Assembly (NCBI GenBank): GCA_030141605.1
Contig: JAQGDQ010000010.1
Location: 1,179,501 to 1,243,500 of the forward strand
DNA: 64,000 nt
Direction of reading: 5' to 3'
DNA from: Tubiluchus corallicola
Taxonomy: Eukaryota; Priapulida; Priapulimorpha; Priapulimorphida; Tubiluchidae
Numbering within the stretch: position 1 is the first letter of the stretch; every line of letters starts with the position of its first letter. Under the pieces are notes generated by a model that had not been told where the DNA came from, did no database searches, and saw nothing but the letters and a program-made list of their open reading frames with translations. Positions 26,365 through 37,584 of this stretch are shown piece by piece. The translations under genes and the position numbers were made by a program.

Positions 26365-29013
26365 CTATTGGTCGTACTCGGCAAGCCTTCCAGCTTGCTT
26401 CAGATACGCCGCTAGTTTTTTCAGGTTTAAGTTCTCTACAACTGCTCTAAGTGTTGTATTTTTATTTCCCAGACATTTGATACGAGCACCCTGGTAGGCG
26501 GTGCATCGTCCCACGTGATGGTCCGGTGTTTCGTCTTCCTGACCACATTTCGGGCAAATCGCGGATTGTGCTCGACAAGTGTTTTTTTATGTTTTTGGAG
26601 ATTACAGTGTCCGGTTAGGACCTGTATAACCATGTTGAGTTGAGTTCTACTGAGACTCAGGAGCCTATTGCAGACTCGGGCCGAGGCCCAGCCCACATGT
26701 TCCTTTGTTCTCTTGCAGTCCTCACGATTATTCCACGACGTTTCCCATCGTTTTAGACTCCATCCCTTAATCGCGTAGACACAGCTAGCATAAGGGACGG
26801 GCAGATAGGGTTCTGGTCCCTCCGGAGAGAGCTCAGATCCCTTTTTAGCAAGCTTGTCCGCCTCTTCGTTACCATGTACTCCTTCGTGTCCAGGAATCCA
26901 TGTAACCAAGACTCGGTTTCTTTTTCCAAGTATGTTCAAGTTTTCAACACAACGTAAAACCGAGATAGATTTTACTGTATTGTTTTCAGTAGCTTTAATA
27001 GCCGCCTGGCTGTCTGACAGGATGACTATTGATTGATTCTGGAGTCCTTCCGAAGACATTATCTCCGCCGCTTGTGAGATGGCGAAAACTTCTGCCTGGA
27101 AAACAGTACTCAATTTCCCAAGATAGAAGAACTCCTCCAATACTCTGGACTCAGTCGTATACTCGATACGTATACCTGCACCGATCCTTCCGCCCAGTTT
27201 GGAACCATCGGTATAACACCTGACACAGTTCCTATCCATTTCGCCTTCTGATTTGATAGCGATTTCTCTTTCCTGAATCTGGCATTCGAAATTTCTTTCG
27301 AACACGCGTGTTCTTTTTCTTAAATCACCCGGCATATGCAACAGTTGGAGGTCGCGCCTATAGCTATTGCATACATCGATATGACTTTTAGACTTACCAA
27401 AAGTTCCCACGGTCTTCGCTGTCCAGAGCCCCGCCGTATCTATACGGTATGACCCTCGGACCGCCTCCGACCGAATGAACTCGTCTATTGGTGTGATATT
27501 CAACAACATCTCCAATGCACCGGTAGGAGTACTTGGGAACGCTGAAGAAATCATTAAGCATGCTAATCTCTGTACCTTCTGGAGCATTTTCCTGAGGTAC
27601 ATTTTTTCCAACCCGCTGACCCAGGACACACACGCATACGTCATGAAAGGACGCACCATTGCCGTGTATATCCATTTCATGATCCGCGGTTGGATACCCC
27701 ACGTTTTACCAACAATTTGTCTGCATTGCATAAGTGCCGCCGTCGCCTTGTTGGTGACCCGTGTTATATGGCTCTTCCAAGTCAGTTTACTGTCTAGGGT
27801 TACCCCTAGCAGTTTCGCTTCATTGGAGAGTTGGAGCTTCTGTCCATTCATCCAGAGATCCCCAATATTTGGATTTCTCTTGTTTGTGAACATGATTACT
27901 TCGGTCTTACTACTGCTGAATTCTAGTTCAGTTTTCCTGGACCATTCAGCAGCAATGTTAATTACATTTTGCGCCCTCCTTCTGACCGTCGATACGTTCG
28001 CACTAGCTATTAGTACTGCCAGGTCGTCGGCATAGGCTTGTGCATAAATTCCATTTTCTTCAAATTCCCTAAGCAGAGAGTTCAATACACAGTTCCATAG
28101 CAAGGGAGACAGTATTCCGCCTTGGGGGTTTCCCTTTACTACTTCCCTCTTTACCGTGGCATCACACAGCTCTACTTGGACTGTACGGCACCTTACCATG
28201 TTCTCAATCCAGCGGATAAGAACTGGCGATACCTCAAGTTCAAGCAATGCGGCGGATATGCTATTAAAAGAAACGTTATCGAATGCCCCAACAATATCCA
28301 AAAAGACACCTAGTGAGAGCTTCTTTTTAGCAAGACTATGTTCAATACGCTGTACATACTCGTGCAGAGCAGTTTCCATGGAAACGCCTGCGCGGAAGCC
28401 ATACTGCACATTGGATAGTCTTGCTTGTAATTCAGTATCCTCGTTCAATTGATAGAGGACTATTCTCTCCAACCATTTCAGTTGAAATGACGTTAATGTT
28501 ATCATCCGGAAAGACTTGACTTCTAAATAGCTATTCTTTCCGGGTTTCGGCAAAAATACTCCTTTCCCTTCCTTCCAGGATCTCGGTACATGACCATACC
28601 TGAGACATGTCTGGAAAAGCATGAGGTAGTGTTTTTTAATGTATTTCCATCCTTTCTGCAACAGGACTGGATATATACCATCCAGTCCCGGAGCCTTGAA
28701 CGGTTGGAATTCAAACAGTGCCGCTTTCACTCGTTCTTCCGAGCAAATGGAAGCGATGAATTTCTCATCCACGGTCGCGCAAACAGGCAAATCCGTGGAT
28801 GTGTCTGGTTCCGTTACTCGACTCCCTGGTGATAGGGTGTCAAGGAGCCGGTTTAAAGTTTCCTCCGGTGAACTGGTTAATTTACCGTCTTCTTTATACA
28901 CACAGCTTAACTGCGCTGCTTTATTTCGGCGGAGGACCTTTACCAACCTAGCAGTTGGTGCCTGATCTTCCATCTTTTCCGTGAAACTCCGCCAGGATTG
29001 GCGTTTCGCCAGG
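26365..29013 (-). pseudogene. reverse transcriptase / RNase H ORF, frameshifted near the C-terminus
   Basis: The frame is open from the element's 5' boundary to a run of seven T at 26582-26588. The RT domain shows GNPQGGILSPLLWN, the catalytic YADD (28023-28034) and LGVTLDSKLTWKSHI; the RNase H domain shows CYTDGSKLGGRIGAG, FQAEVFAI, ILSDSQAAI and HEGVHGNEEADKLA. After the run the frame is lost; in another frame the coding resumes as CPKCGQEDETPDHHVGRC, a CCHC zinc knuckle (26503-26556), and continues to a TAG at 26365. One base gained in the homopolymer would restore it, so this is either a single inactivating deletion or a homopolymer sequencing error. The continuous frame extends upstream into the right flanking repeat only by chance. 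Confidence 0.88.
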
Positions 29014-29897
29014 ATTTTACAGGTTAGGTGCTTCTTAGGCAACCAGATTAATTGAAACAATGTTGTAAATAGTACAATTTTACGTAAGTGGGACATTGCT
29101 AACAGCATACAGCATACATATTTAGAAAATTTGGCTAGGAAACAGTTTGTGATTTTCTAAAGGGTTACACCAGTTAGCAGCCGGTTAAACAGTTGACCGT
29201 CTCTGCACTATGACAAACTAATTGATTACCTAATACCTATAAAGGTTATACTTACTGATGAAAACTAGGAATTAAATCCACATTATTCTAGCAATGTGGG
29301 AGATCTTAAGTAAAACAAATATCAATTCCTTACTTGATAAGTATTATCTAAATATTTCATTATTACTTACTAGCATTAAAGCATAAATATTTTGCATCTA
29401 ACGAAAAGAAGCAAATCAAAAATAAACTTGGAGTGTTCAGCCATGAATATTCTATGTGAAACATAAAAAGAAGAAACTGCAAAACATAATTTTATATATA
29501 AAATTCATTCAATAAATAAAACTAGCACACCAAGAAAATCAATCTTCAACGCTGTACAAATGGTGCTAAAAACCAAATCAAAACTTGACAACAAAAATAA
29601 TTTATGCAGTTGTATAAAACCTGAGCTTCTAAAGTTAAGGCATCCTTTTTCTTTTCTTATCCTTAAAATCTGGCAGTGACTCTCTCTCTCACTCTAAAAG
29701 CTGCTCACTCCCACATTTTGCTCTGTCTTCGCTGTCAGCAGTAGCAAGACTCTTCTTTCAAACTTTCGTAAGTGTTCATGGAATTTCGAGCTTTAGCACC
29801 GAATACGACACTGTCAGCGAGAAAGTTAAAAAAATCACCTTGAAATCCTGTATCACCAACCTACATGGTCTCCTGCTGCATACAAATCTTATATTAG
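29014..29897. repeat. 884-bp direct repeat, right copy
   Basis: Second copy of the segment at 25371-26254, starting immediately after the 5' end of the retroelement. It ends at TTAG and is followed by TAGCAAC, whereas the left copy is followed by the retroelement 3' end. Identity between the copies appears complete by eye. Confidence 0.95.
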
Positions 29898-31169
29898 TAG
29901 CAACTTATAATTACAAAAAACTTGTTTCACTATAGTGACTATAGAACATGGAATTAGAACATAGTGTCAATCGTTAGCTAACTTTTTGCCCGAAGCTTGT
30001 TATATCTCTCTACAACAATTAGCCAAATAATTTACTGTGTGTTTTTTGAAGCCAGGCTTCATGCAAACATCAACTTGCTGGCACATTTTTTATATGTATA
30101 TTTCCAAAGCCAGTGCCTAGTCTAATATGCGCACCAAGTGTTTTTACGATTATTGCTAGTGATATGGCAAGAAAATTTATCATGTTGCACATGGTTAGAA
30201 AGGCTAAGAAATCTTTTAGTCTCGGTTTAACAACATTAATCTTTGCATTGAGTGTTTCTACAGAGAAATGAAAAAATAATAAGAAACAAACTGAAATCCT
30301 AGCTGTTAACAGTTTTAATGAAGATTTGAGTGATGTGCTTTTACCTGAATTCAAAGCATTTGTAAGGTTGTAATTTAAACGGCAATTAAAAGTTTATAGT
30401 TTTCATGTTGGTTGTCAAGGAAAAAAGCCATGGAACCTGTTAACACGCTGAACTGAGTTGAATTGAATAATTTATTTTGTTGTTATTATACTATTCGTAT
30501 GGGTGAGTACTAACCAGACCTATGTTAGGGTGTGAGTACCAAACATTCGAACTTGACTCGATTCGAATGGTTTTTTAGTTTGAATGCGATTCTAACCTAA
30601 AGTTAAGGATTGGAAAAATTTAGCACTTCAACTACATAATTATACATTCTTTATCATAAAAACGCTTGAAACAGCAAGCAATCGGCACGATTTCTATGCA
30701 CAATTTTTAAAGTAGATATTAGTGTTTTTACTGCATAACAAAATCGAGTAATATGCCTGATCTTTATGAGAACTGCTTTTAATTATATAGTGGTTTGCAA
30801 ATGATATTTGTTTGAAAAAATTTCAGACTGAAATTAGAAGTCGATTCGGATTCGAAAACAATGAAATTCGCTTTGATTCAAATTCGCTTTCTGGTAGAAC
30901 GCTCATTGCTCATCCCATTTGGTTAGCCTTTGGCATTCAACTTACCACACTAGCATACCGAATTTTAAAAGACTGCAAAGTAAACTCATCCGAATAAGCG
31001 TACAGAAATTGATAACTCCCACTTTCTAAACTGTAAAATTTTAAAATTCAATGATTAAGCATGTCACAAGGTTTCAATTTCTATGTTTAAAACTCACTTC
31101 CAACCTTTTCTCACTTTCTTCACCAACTTGTCAAAATAAATAACGAAGTATACAATACTAGATTGAAGT
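29898..31169. other. intergenic, no gene recognised
   Basis: AT-rich spacer. Between about 30545 and 30895 there are several ATTCGAA/TTCGAAT words in both orientations, as in the ends of some hAT-like MITEs, but no boundaries can be drawn. No coding region. Confidence 0.45.
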
Positions 31170-31750
31170 CCTAAAAGGACCATAAGTGTTTGCTGCATGT
31201 TGCATGGTCTCATAAAAAACTGCTCTCACTAAGCAGTGATTACGTAATATTTGATCGTTTTTGTAGATTTCTACTGCTCACACAATGGATTTTCATGCAA
31301 AATTATCATGATAATGCATTTGCTTACCTTAGACGAATTAAAAATCGATTTTTCACGAAAAAAACTTTCAATACTTTTGTAACAATGTACAACATCATTC
31401 ATGTGAAATCAGCTAATGTAGAAAATTTCAGCTATCCAAACACAACACTCTGATAAACTTTGGCCTAAAGTCAACTCTATTTTTAATGAGAATTAATATT
31501 AATTCCTGTTAAAAAATGGGACGACCTTAATTATTTTGTCATTGGTTGACCGGTTGGCTCTTCCTAGAATTCTGTACAGCTGCCGGTTCTCTTGGTTTGT
31601 AGCCATAGATAATAATATTACTAACGTAATCTACGTAATAATATAAATATCTAAGGCTGTAGCAAGCAGGCAATCAATAAAATTGTGCGTAGGATCACGC
31701 AGGTGCACACCAGACTAAGCTACTCAACAGGCTAAGTTGGAGTTCTTGAA
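31170..31750 (+). mobile_element. interspersed repeat family C (hAT-like), copy 1
   Basis: This segment matches the reverse complement of 53460-53935 along most of its length: both carry GTGTTTGCTGCAT, AACTGCTCTCAC, TAGATTTCTACT, GTGAAATC then AGAAAATTTCA, ACAACACTCTGA, GGCTGTAGCAAG and CACCAGACTAAGCTACTCAA. The central part differs by an insertion of AT-rich sequence. No coding remnant was found. Copy 2 has a hAT-like end that this copy lacks. Confidence 0.8.
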
Positions 31751-34035
31751 GAGGGTGTGTTTTTCTTAATTTTATCCATGCATTTAAATCACTTGTTAAT
31801 AATTAAACAAACAGCATGATTGGATGGCTGAGTTTCTCCTGAATATTAGTACCTCATTTGTAATCATTTAGTTATGTTTGAGGTCATACAGTAGTAGAAA
31901 AGTCATAGGTCTTATAATTAAGACCTATTCTGAATGGTGCAGTGCTGAAGGAATTAAAGAATATAATACAGCTAAAAACTGATGTTGGAAAACAATTTGT
32001 TTCTAATACTGGACCTAAAACACGGAATTTTATGCACAGCAGCCTAAAATTTGTTAATTAATTCGACTAATATTTTTCTAAAAACTGGAAACTTAAGTTT
32101 AGTACATACTAATACGTTTGATTATTGATATGCAACCTTTGCATGCATGGCAGTATGACTGTTGCATGTGAGTGGGTAAGTAAGTGTTTGCATATGAGCT
32201 TGGAGTGTGAGAGTGTACACAGGCAGTAACTATAACATAATTGATACTTGTCCTGCATGTCTGTCATCTTCTTGAGCTTCTGTTAATTCTTGGCTTTCGC
32301 GCACCAGTTCCATTTTGATTATATATTTTGAAACATTTCATTCTCATCTATAATTCTCCTTCATTTCTCACGACTCACTTCTGAGTTCAGTTTTTCTTCG
32401 AATTATATTTTGTGCATTCATTTATGCCATTTATTTAAATAACACTGCACAAGTTCTCTTATAGTGTTGACTTGGTTTTCTTCATGTACTGATGATTTAT
32501 AATTTATTTTTGCATTGCTACATTGTGTACATGAACACATTAGCGTTGTGTTCTAATAAATCTAATCTAATCTGCGTCTAACACGGAACACGATGTGTTA
32601 TATCCTGTACTTGACGCTCAGTCTTGGCGTTGTGAGAAAGTGCTAATGTGCTCGTTTGCTTTAAAAGCGAGTCTAATGATAATAACAAAAAAGAAAAAAG
32701 TAGGCGGGGCGTCGCATGGTAAAGTGCTGAATTTGCAGATTGTCGCGGAAGAAGATTAACGTTTTTTGGAGAAAATGACGTCGATTAGCTATTAATTACA
32801 TGAGTAATATCATTATCTTGCGGACTTGTGTATAATCTTGCTGTTATAATCACTGAGTATAATTTTTTCTTATTTGTCTATTTTTGTTACAAATGATTTG
32901 GTAATTATAAAGTTAATAAATTAACGAAACTATGAATATGATACTATCGTTCAGTGCATCACGCCACCCCGTGTTAAAGGAGTTGAGAAGAATTGTGACC
33001 GCGCTAAACCGTTATAATAATAATTAATGATGGAGGTTGTTGTATTCTTACTGATGGTATTCGCGCAGTGTATATTTTTGTTTTTTAGCTGGAATTCTCA
33101 CCTTTTAAATTTTGTCTAGGTGTTGTAACGTTCAAGGTCACTTTGTTCTAGATTCCTTTTGCTTGGCCTGTAAGCATATTCACGTTGTAGTTGAGTGCAC
33201 ATGCTACACAGGTTGAGGCGGTGCGCGTGTGTTCACTGAGCTGTATTGTAACGGTAATGTTAAATTAATGGCAATGGTATAATTTTTATGCGCATATAAT
33301 GTACATCGTTTTGGTTAACAGTTAGGTTATTTTGTTTTAAGGATAAATGGTCAGCAACTGCTAGGAATGTGCTCATGCTTCATTTTTGCATCAGCAATTT
33401 TATGGCTTTGATGTTTGATGTTTTATGGCTATGAGCCACGAAATAAATTTTTACATACTACTTGATCGTAATTAGGAAAATCAGAATTCATTTTGATCAT
33501 TATCATGTTACATTTAATAATTTAATTACATATAACATATAATTATAATAATATGTTATATAATGAACTATTACACTTAAACAAATTTCTTTGATAGTTG
33601 TGTGGTTCTCAAAGTTTTGATGCCTAGCTGCTTTTTAAATTATTATTATAATTTGTGTTTTTTAATTAATCAATATTATACCATTGCCACTGTATTCAAT
33701 AGCAGGATAAATGTAAAATTGTTGCCATGATGGATTAATGCAAAAAATATACGTATTAATTATTGGTTTGTATAGCAAATAATGTAGAGGCACTGAAGCA
33801 GCTTGTCATTAATATTTCACCATGTTATTGTGTAGCAAACTAGCGACATTATGTGCTTTAATAATATATTAAGCGGAGTCGCACTCCGTATGATAGATAA
33901 TATAACACAACATCTGTTGGTTGGAGATTCTAGTTTTTATTTTTTTGAAAGTCATAATTGTAGGCATTTCTACTATTTACTTCAGTTATTTATGTTCTGG
34001 GGAGTATAATCAGCTTCCACTCATCAGTGAACACC
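31751..34035. other. intergenic and ELOVL 5' flank
   Basis: No open frame of interest. A retroelement-like terminal run lies at 32552-32573. The ELOVL promoter and any 5' UTR exon must lie here or inside the first 2 kb upstream of 34036, but I see no clear TATA box or initiator. Confidence 0.45.
32552..32573 (+). repeat. (TCTAA)n terminal run, probable LINE 3' end
   Basis: TCTAATAAATCTAATCTAATCT is a short pentamer run following roughly 300 bases of unassigned sequence. Short tandem 3' ends like this are characteristic of CR1/RTE-type insertions; the preceding sequence has no recognisable coding remnant. Confidence 0.45.
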
Positions 34036-37000
34036 ATGGCAGAATCCGTACTGACTATGTATCATTACCTGTTGGATACCTCAGGTAAATAGACATAGGT
34101 TAAATAAATTTTTGTGGCATTAACTGTGTTCAACAAGTAGATGTGTTCTTAGACTGTGCACTGTGTTGACATTCATCCTGCATTTTTAATTTTATGTAAA
34201 TTGTTTTATCTAAATTATAGTCATTTTGTAGTCTGTTGCAACATTAATAGTAGGCCCTGCAATTGAAAAAGGAATAGATTCTGGCTTCCAGTACACCGAA
34301 CTGTACAAACTGTAAAAGTATATCTAATTTTTAAAGATCCAAGAACAAGAACCTGGTTGCTGTGTGGCTCCATAGTACCGTGCATTATTCTGACTCTCCT
34401 GTATTTGGGATTTGTTGCGCTGGGACCACGATGGATGAAGTCGAGACAACCTTACTCCTTGACTAATTTAATGATTGTCTATAACCTCTCACTAGTAGCG
34501 CTGTCTTTGTATATGTTCATTGAGGTATGTTTAAACTAATGTGGAGCCCTATTTTAATGCCGTATTTTAATATTTTGAGTGTTGTGTTAGTTATAGTTAT
34601 TACTGTTGTGATTGAGATAGGAAAGTATTTGCAAACAAGTTTGAGTGGATAAAGATTTTTGTGCTGCACTCTTGAAAACTAAGCTACATATGTTGCTTGC
34701 ATCTACAACTAAGCTTCCTGATGAACAATACTATGCCAACAAAATTGGTGACAGTGTTTGGTAGCTCAATGTCACCCTGCTTGAAGCAGCAGATACTATT
34801 TCTAAAGTTTTTATATGCCCAGCTGCTGACTTGAAATCATAGTCTTGTGCATGGCAAGTGGAGAGTGAGGATGAAAGTGGAGCTGTCCTTGCCGTTAATA
34901 GTAATTTCTACTTTGGGCAAATCAGTGTTAGTGTCCAATTGAAGTAATGAAAGTTGAATTTCTGCAAAGTCTTGTTATTTTTGTTAGCCTCTAAATGTAC
35001 TTGTTATTGCTTTTCATGGTACCGCGTGGTATCTGCAGGATTTTCATGGAGCAGAGCAGGATGACGTTTAAGTGTGAGCCAACTTTAGTATGACGAGCTT
35101 TGCAGTTTTGACATCAGTATTGTTATTCTCTGTACTTAATTATTTATAATTTTTTATTTGCAGATTCTCTTTGGAGCAATTGAAGCTGGATATGGCCTTG
35201 GTTGTGTACCATATGCGGTTCATCCAAGTGAAGCCAGGGTAATGGTCTTTCACTTGTTATTCAAATTACGTCCATTAAATTTGTGTATTAAGTTAAACAA
35301 AAAGGAATGAAAAACACAGAAAAGTAAGTAGCATTTTTCTGTTGAGAGACTATCAAAAAACATAAAAATGTATGTTCATCTTCTGTTTCCTATTTATGAT
35401 CTCAAGGAAGTATTGTATTATATTCCATGATAAGGTAATGCTTGTAGAGAAAACAAAATGAATGTACAAAAAGTGCCTTTCGGAATGTCTAGAGAAACAT
35501 TACCCATGATTTTATTTAGCTGTGCTAAAATTTATTTAGTGTTAAGCTTAAGAAAATGAATGGCCTACTGTTTTGTTCGTTAGTAACAGTTAAATACTTT
35601 GGATGTTTTTAGCTGGTTAACGCCCTCTGGTGGTACTATTTCTCAAAGGTTGTAGAATTCCTAGACACCGTCTTCATGGTCATGCGGAAGAAAAACTCAC
35701 AAATAACATTCCTGCATGTTTATCATCATTCTTCTATGTTTGTCATCTGGTACTTTGTGATCAAGGTTGCTCCTCAGGGTTTAGGTAAGTTTTTTGATGA
35801 TGTCGTGCATATAAAATCTTTGTTTCAATTGAAATGCTCCATATGTAGTTCAAGTGGTTCTAGCATGTCACTTTTTAATGCAATTGCAATTTTTAATGTC
35901 GTTCTTGAGGCAAGTATGGTTGTAGGTTTAGAGGTGATTTGCTGGTGGTGAAGTCATAAAGTCTATAGAAAGGAGACATGAGAGAAAAATGAACTTGTAA
36001 TGATGTTCTGTATCTAGTGTGACTAAGGCCCTAGGTAAAAATGTGAGAAGCCATAGCTTCCTGCAAATTTTCAGCATTTCGGAGCCAATGATGAGAGGTC
36101 TAATGGACATTTTTCTATTAAAATAGTGGTAAAAGCAGCTTAATGTGCATGTGCAAAAAGGTTTGATGAGCAAGGAAGTCAACATGATTTTCTAATCTGT
36201 TAAGTGTCTTAACAAGGTAAGGATTTCTATAATTAAAAGTTAGAACCTAAGGCACCAGCTCAGATGTTGTGTTATTTTGTATTATTTTCAGCTTTTTGAG
36301 ACCTCTTACAAAACATGGGCTCAAAAAAGCTGGAAATAATATCATTAAAATAATAACATTTTTGCGTTATTTTCAGCTTTTTTTGGACCTTTACTAAACT
36401 CCGGTGTTCATGTGTGGATGTACTTGTACTATGGACTTGCCTTATTTCCATCATTACGAAGCCATCTTTGGTGGAAGCGATACCTCACAACTGCACAAAT
36501 GGTAAATTTTCTTTTTTTTTGTTAGTTTCACAAGCAGTAACATTGTCTCTTTTTACTTTTTAATTAGCAATGCCGATTGTTAAGCTATGTTTGTTTTTAA
36601 CCATGGGATCACGTGAGCAAGGTTTGTATTTAGTCATCATCATATGCCCATTACCTCTATTTTTTGTATTTTTGATTACTTTGTTTATGTAAATAGTAAT
36701 AAATTTAAAACAGTTTTTTGTTGCTTTTAAATTCGATATCTAAGCATTCTGTTCACCTAAATGCAAGAAATTGCTATCACTCTTTTTCTTTTTTATAGGT
36801 ACAGTTTGTTCTAACACTTCTGCACGTGTCTTATGCCATGGTGATCAAATGTGACTACCCGTTCTCTATAGCACTGACCGAGTTCTTATATATGATATCG
36901 ATGCTCGTTTTGTTTAGCAATTTCTACAGACAAAGTTATGCCAGTTCACGAACAAAGATGCTTTCGGACAAAAAGAAGGAAGATAGTAGTAATGGTATTT

Positions 37001-37050
37001 TTGTACCAAATGGACCTTTGCAGGGGCAGGGAGATAGCAAACTAGAATAA
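34036..37050 (+). CDS. ELOVL: very-long-chain fatty acid elongase (ELOVL4/7-like)
   Basis: This is the condensing enzyme (3-ketoacyl-CoA synthase) of ER fatty-acid elongation, a multi-pass membrane protein. Six exons join in frame with GT-AG borders: 34036-34084, 34337-34524, 35164-35238, 35613-35784, 36377-36501 and 36799-37050, giving 286 residues, the usual family length. All signature boxes are present: SDPRTRTW and LGPRWM near the N-terminus, [23 protein letters not shown] (catalytic histidine box), HVWMYLYY, and [14 protein letters not shown]. The AFFG...WWKRYLT stretch resembles ELOVL4, while DPRTRTW resembles ELOVL1/7, so the subfamily is left open. The start ATG sits in ACACCATGG, a good context, and yields the expected short N-terminus. 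The C-terminus ends DSKLE, without a clear dilysine ER-retrieval signal. Confidence 0.96.
36284..36336 (+). promoter_or_regulatory. decoy splice acceptor and hairpin before ELOVL exon 5
   Basis: ATTTTCAGCTTTTTGAGACC here closely imitates the true exon 5 border ATTTTCAGCTTTTTTTGGACC 85 bases downstream. Use of the decoy AG (36290-36291) would place an in-frame TGA two codons into the exon. CAGCTTTTTGAG is followed 19 bases later by CTCAAAAAAGCTG, so the decoy can fold into a stem. Function is inference. Confidence 0.5.
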
Positions 37051-37578
37051 ATTTTTCATGTTGTTATAAACCTAGATAATATTGATTGTGTGTGATTTAA
37101 CATTGTGATAGGAACCAGCACTATTGTTCTTCTTGTGCACTCTGTTATGACAGGAAAAGAAAAATTTTATTTTTTTGTTGGGAAATTTAAATTTAGTTTT
37201 GATTTTTTCATATTGCCATTTTTATAGTTGTGTGTGTATATGCGTTGTTACCGGTATAATGTTACCTGTGTAAGTGCAATTTTTGCTTGCATTTAATTTT
37301 AAACTCGTTTGACATGTGGTTACTAGTAAATTAAAAACTGGAGGAGGTTTTTTTATAGTAGTCTAGGCTCACTAGACACAACAAGTAGTTACTGAGGTCT
37401 AATAATAGATAATAGTAAAATATTAGATTCCAGGCTTAGGATGTGTGATGTGTCATTCTTGTATTATAAGTATTTTCTAGAATTAACTAAGGCTTTCAGT
37501 TAAAATGTCATAGTTAATTAAGCTGTTTCAGATAGATTATAGGCATTTAAATTGCGTGATAATGTTATTTATATTATC

Positions 37579-37584
37579 AATAAA
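37579..37584 (+). terminator. AATAAA polyadenylation signal, ELOVL
   Basis: Canonical AATAAA about 530 bases after the ELOVL stop, followed by a T-rich stretch. It would give an ordinary 3' UTR. Confidence 0.55.

Larger units (their letters stand above)
26255..29013 (-). mobile_element. 5'-truncated RNase H-type non-LTR retrotransposon (I/LOA/R1-like)
   Basis: A 2,759-base insertion oriented on the minus strand. It carries reverse transcriptase and RNase H domains but no endonuclease or ORF1, so it is truncated at its 5' end (29013), as happens in target-primed reverse transcription. The 3' UTR of about 110 bases (26255-26364) contains a GC-rich hairpin and ends without a poly(A) tract. Having an RNase H domain after the RT points to the I, LOA or R1 groups rather than CR1, L1 or RTE; the exact clade needs a tree. 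The flanking repeats look identical, so insertion was recent. Confidence 0.9.

Noticed and set aside
27475-28035. 186-codon plus-strand frame opposite the retroelement ORF
   Set aside because: Antisense shadow of the reverse transcriptase coding strand.
25371-29897. Reading the 884-bp repeats as LTRs of an LTR retrotransposon
   Set aside because: No TG/CA ends, primer-binding site, gag, protease or integrase; the enclosed RT-RNase H-zinc knuckle order and sequence are non-LTR type.
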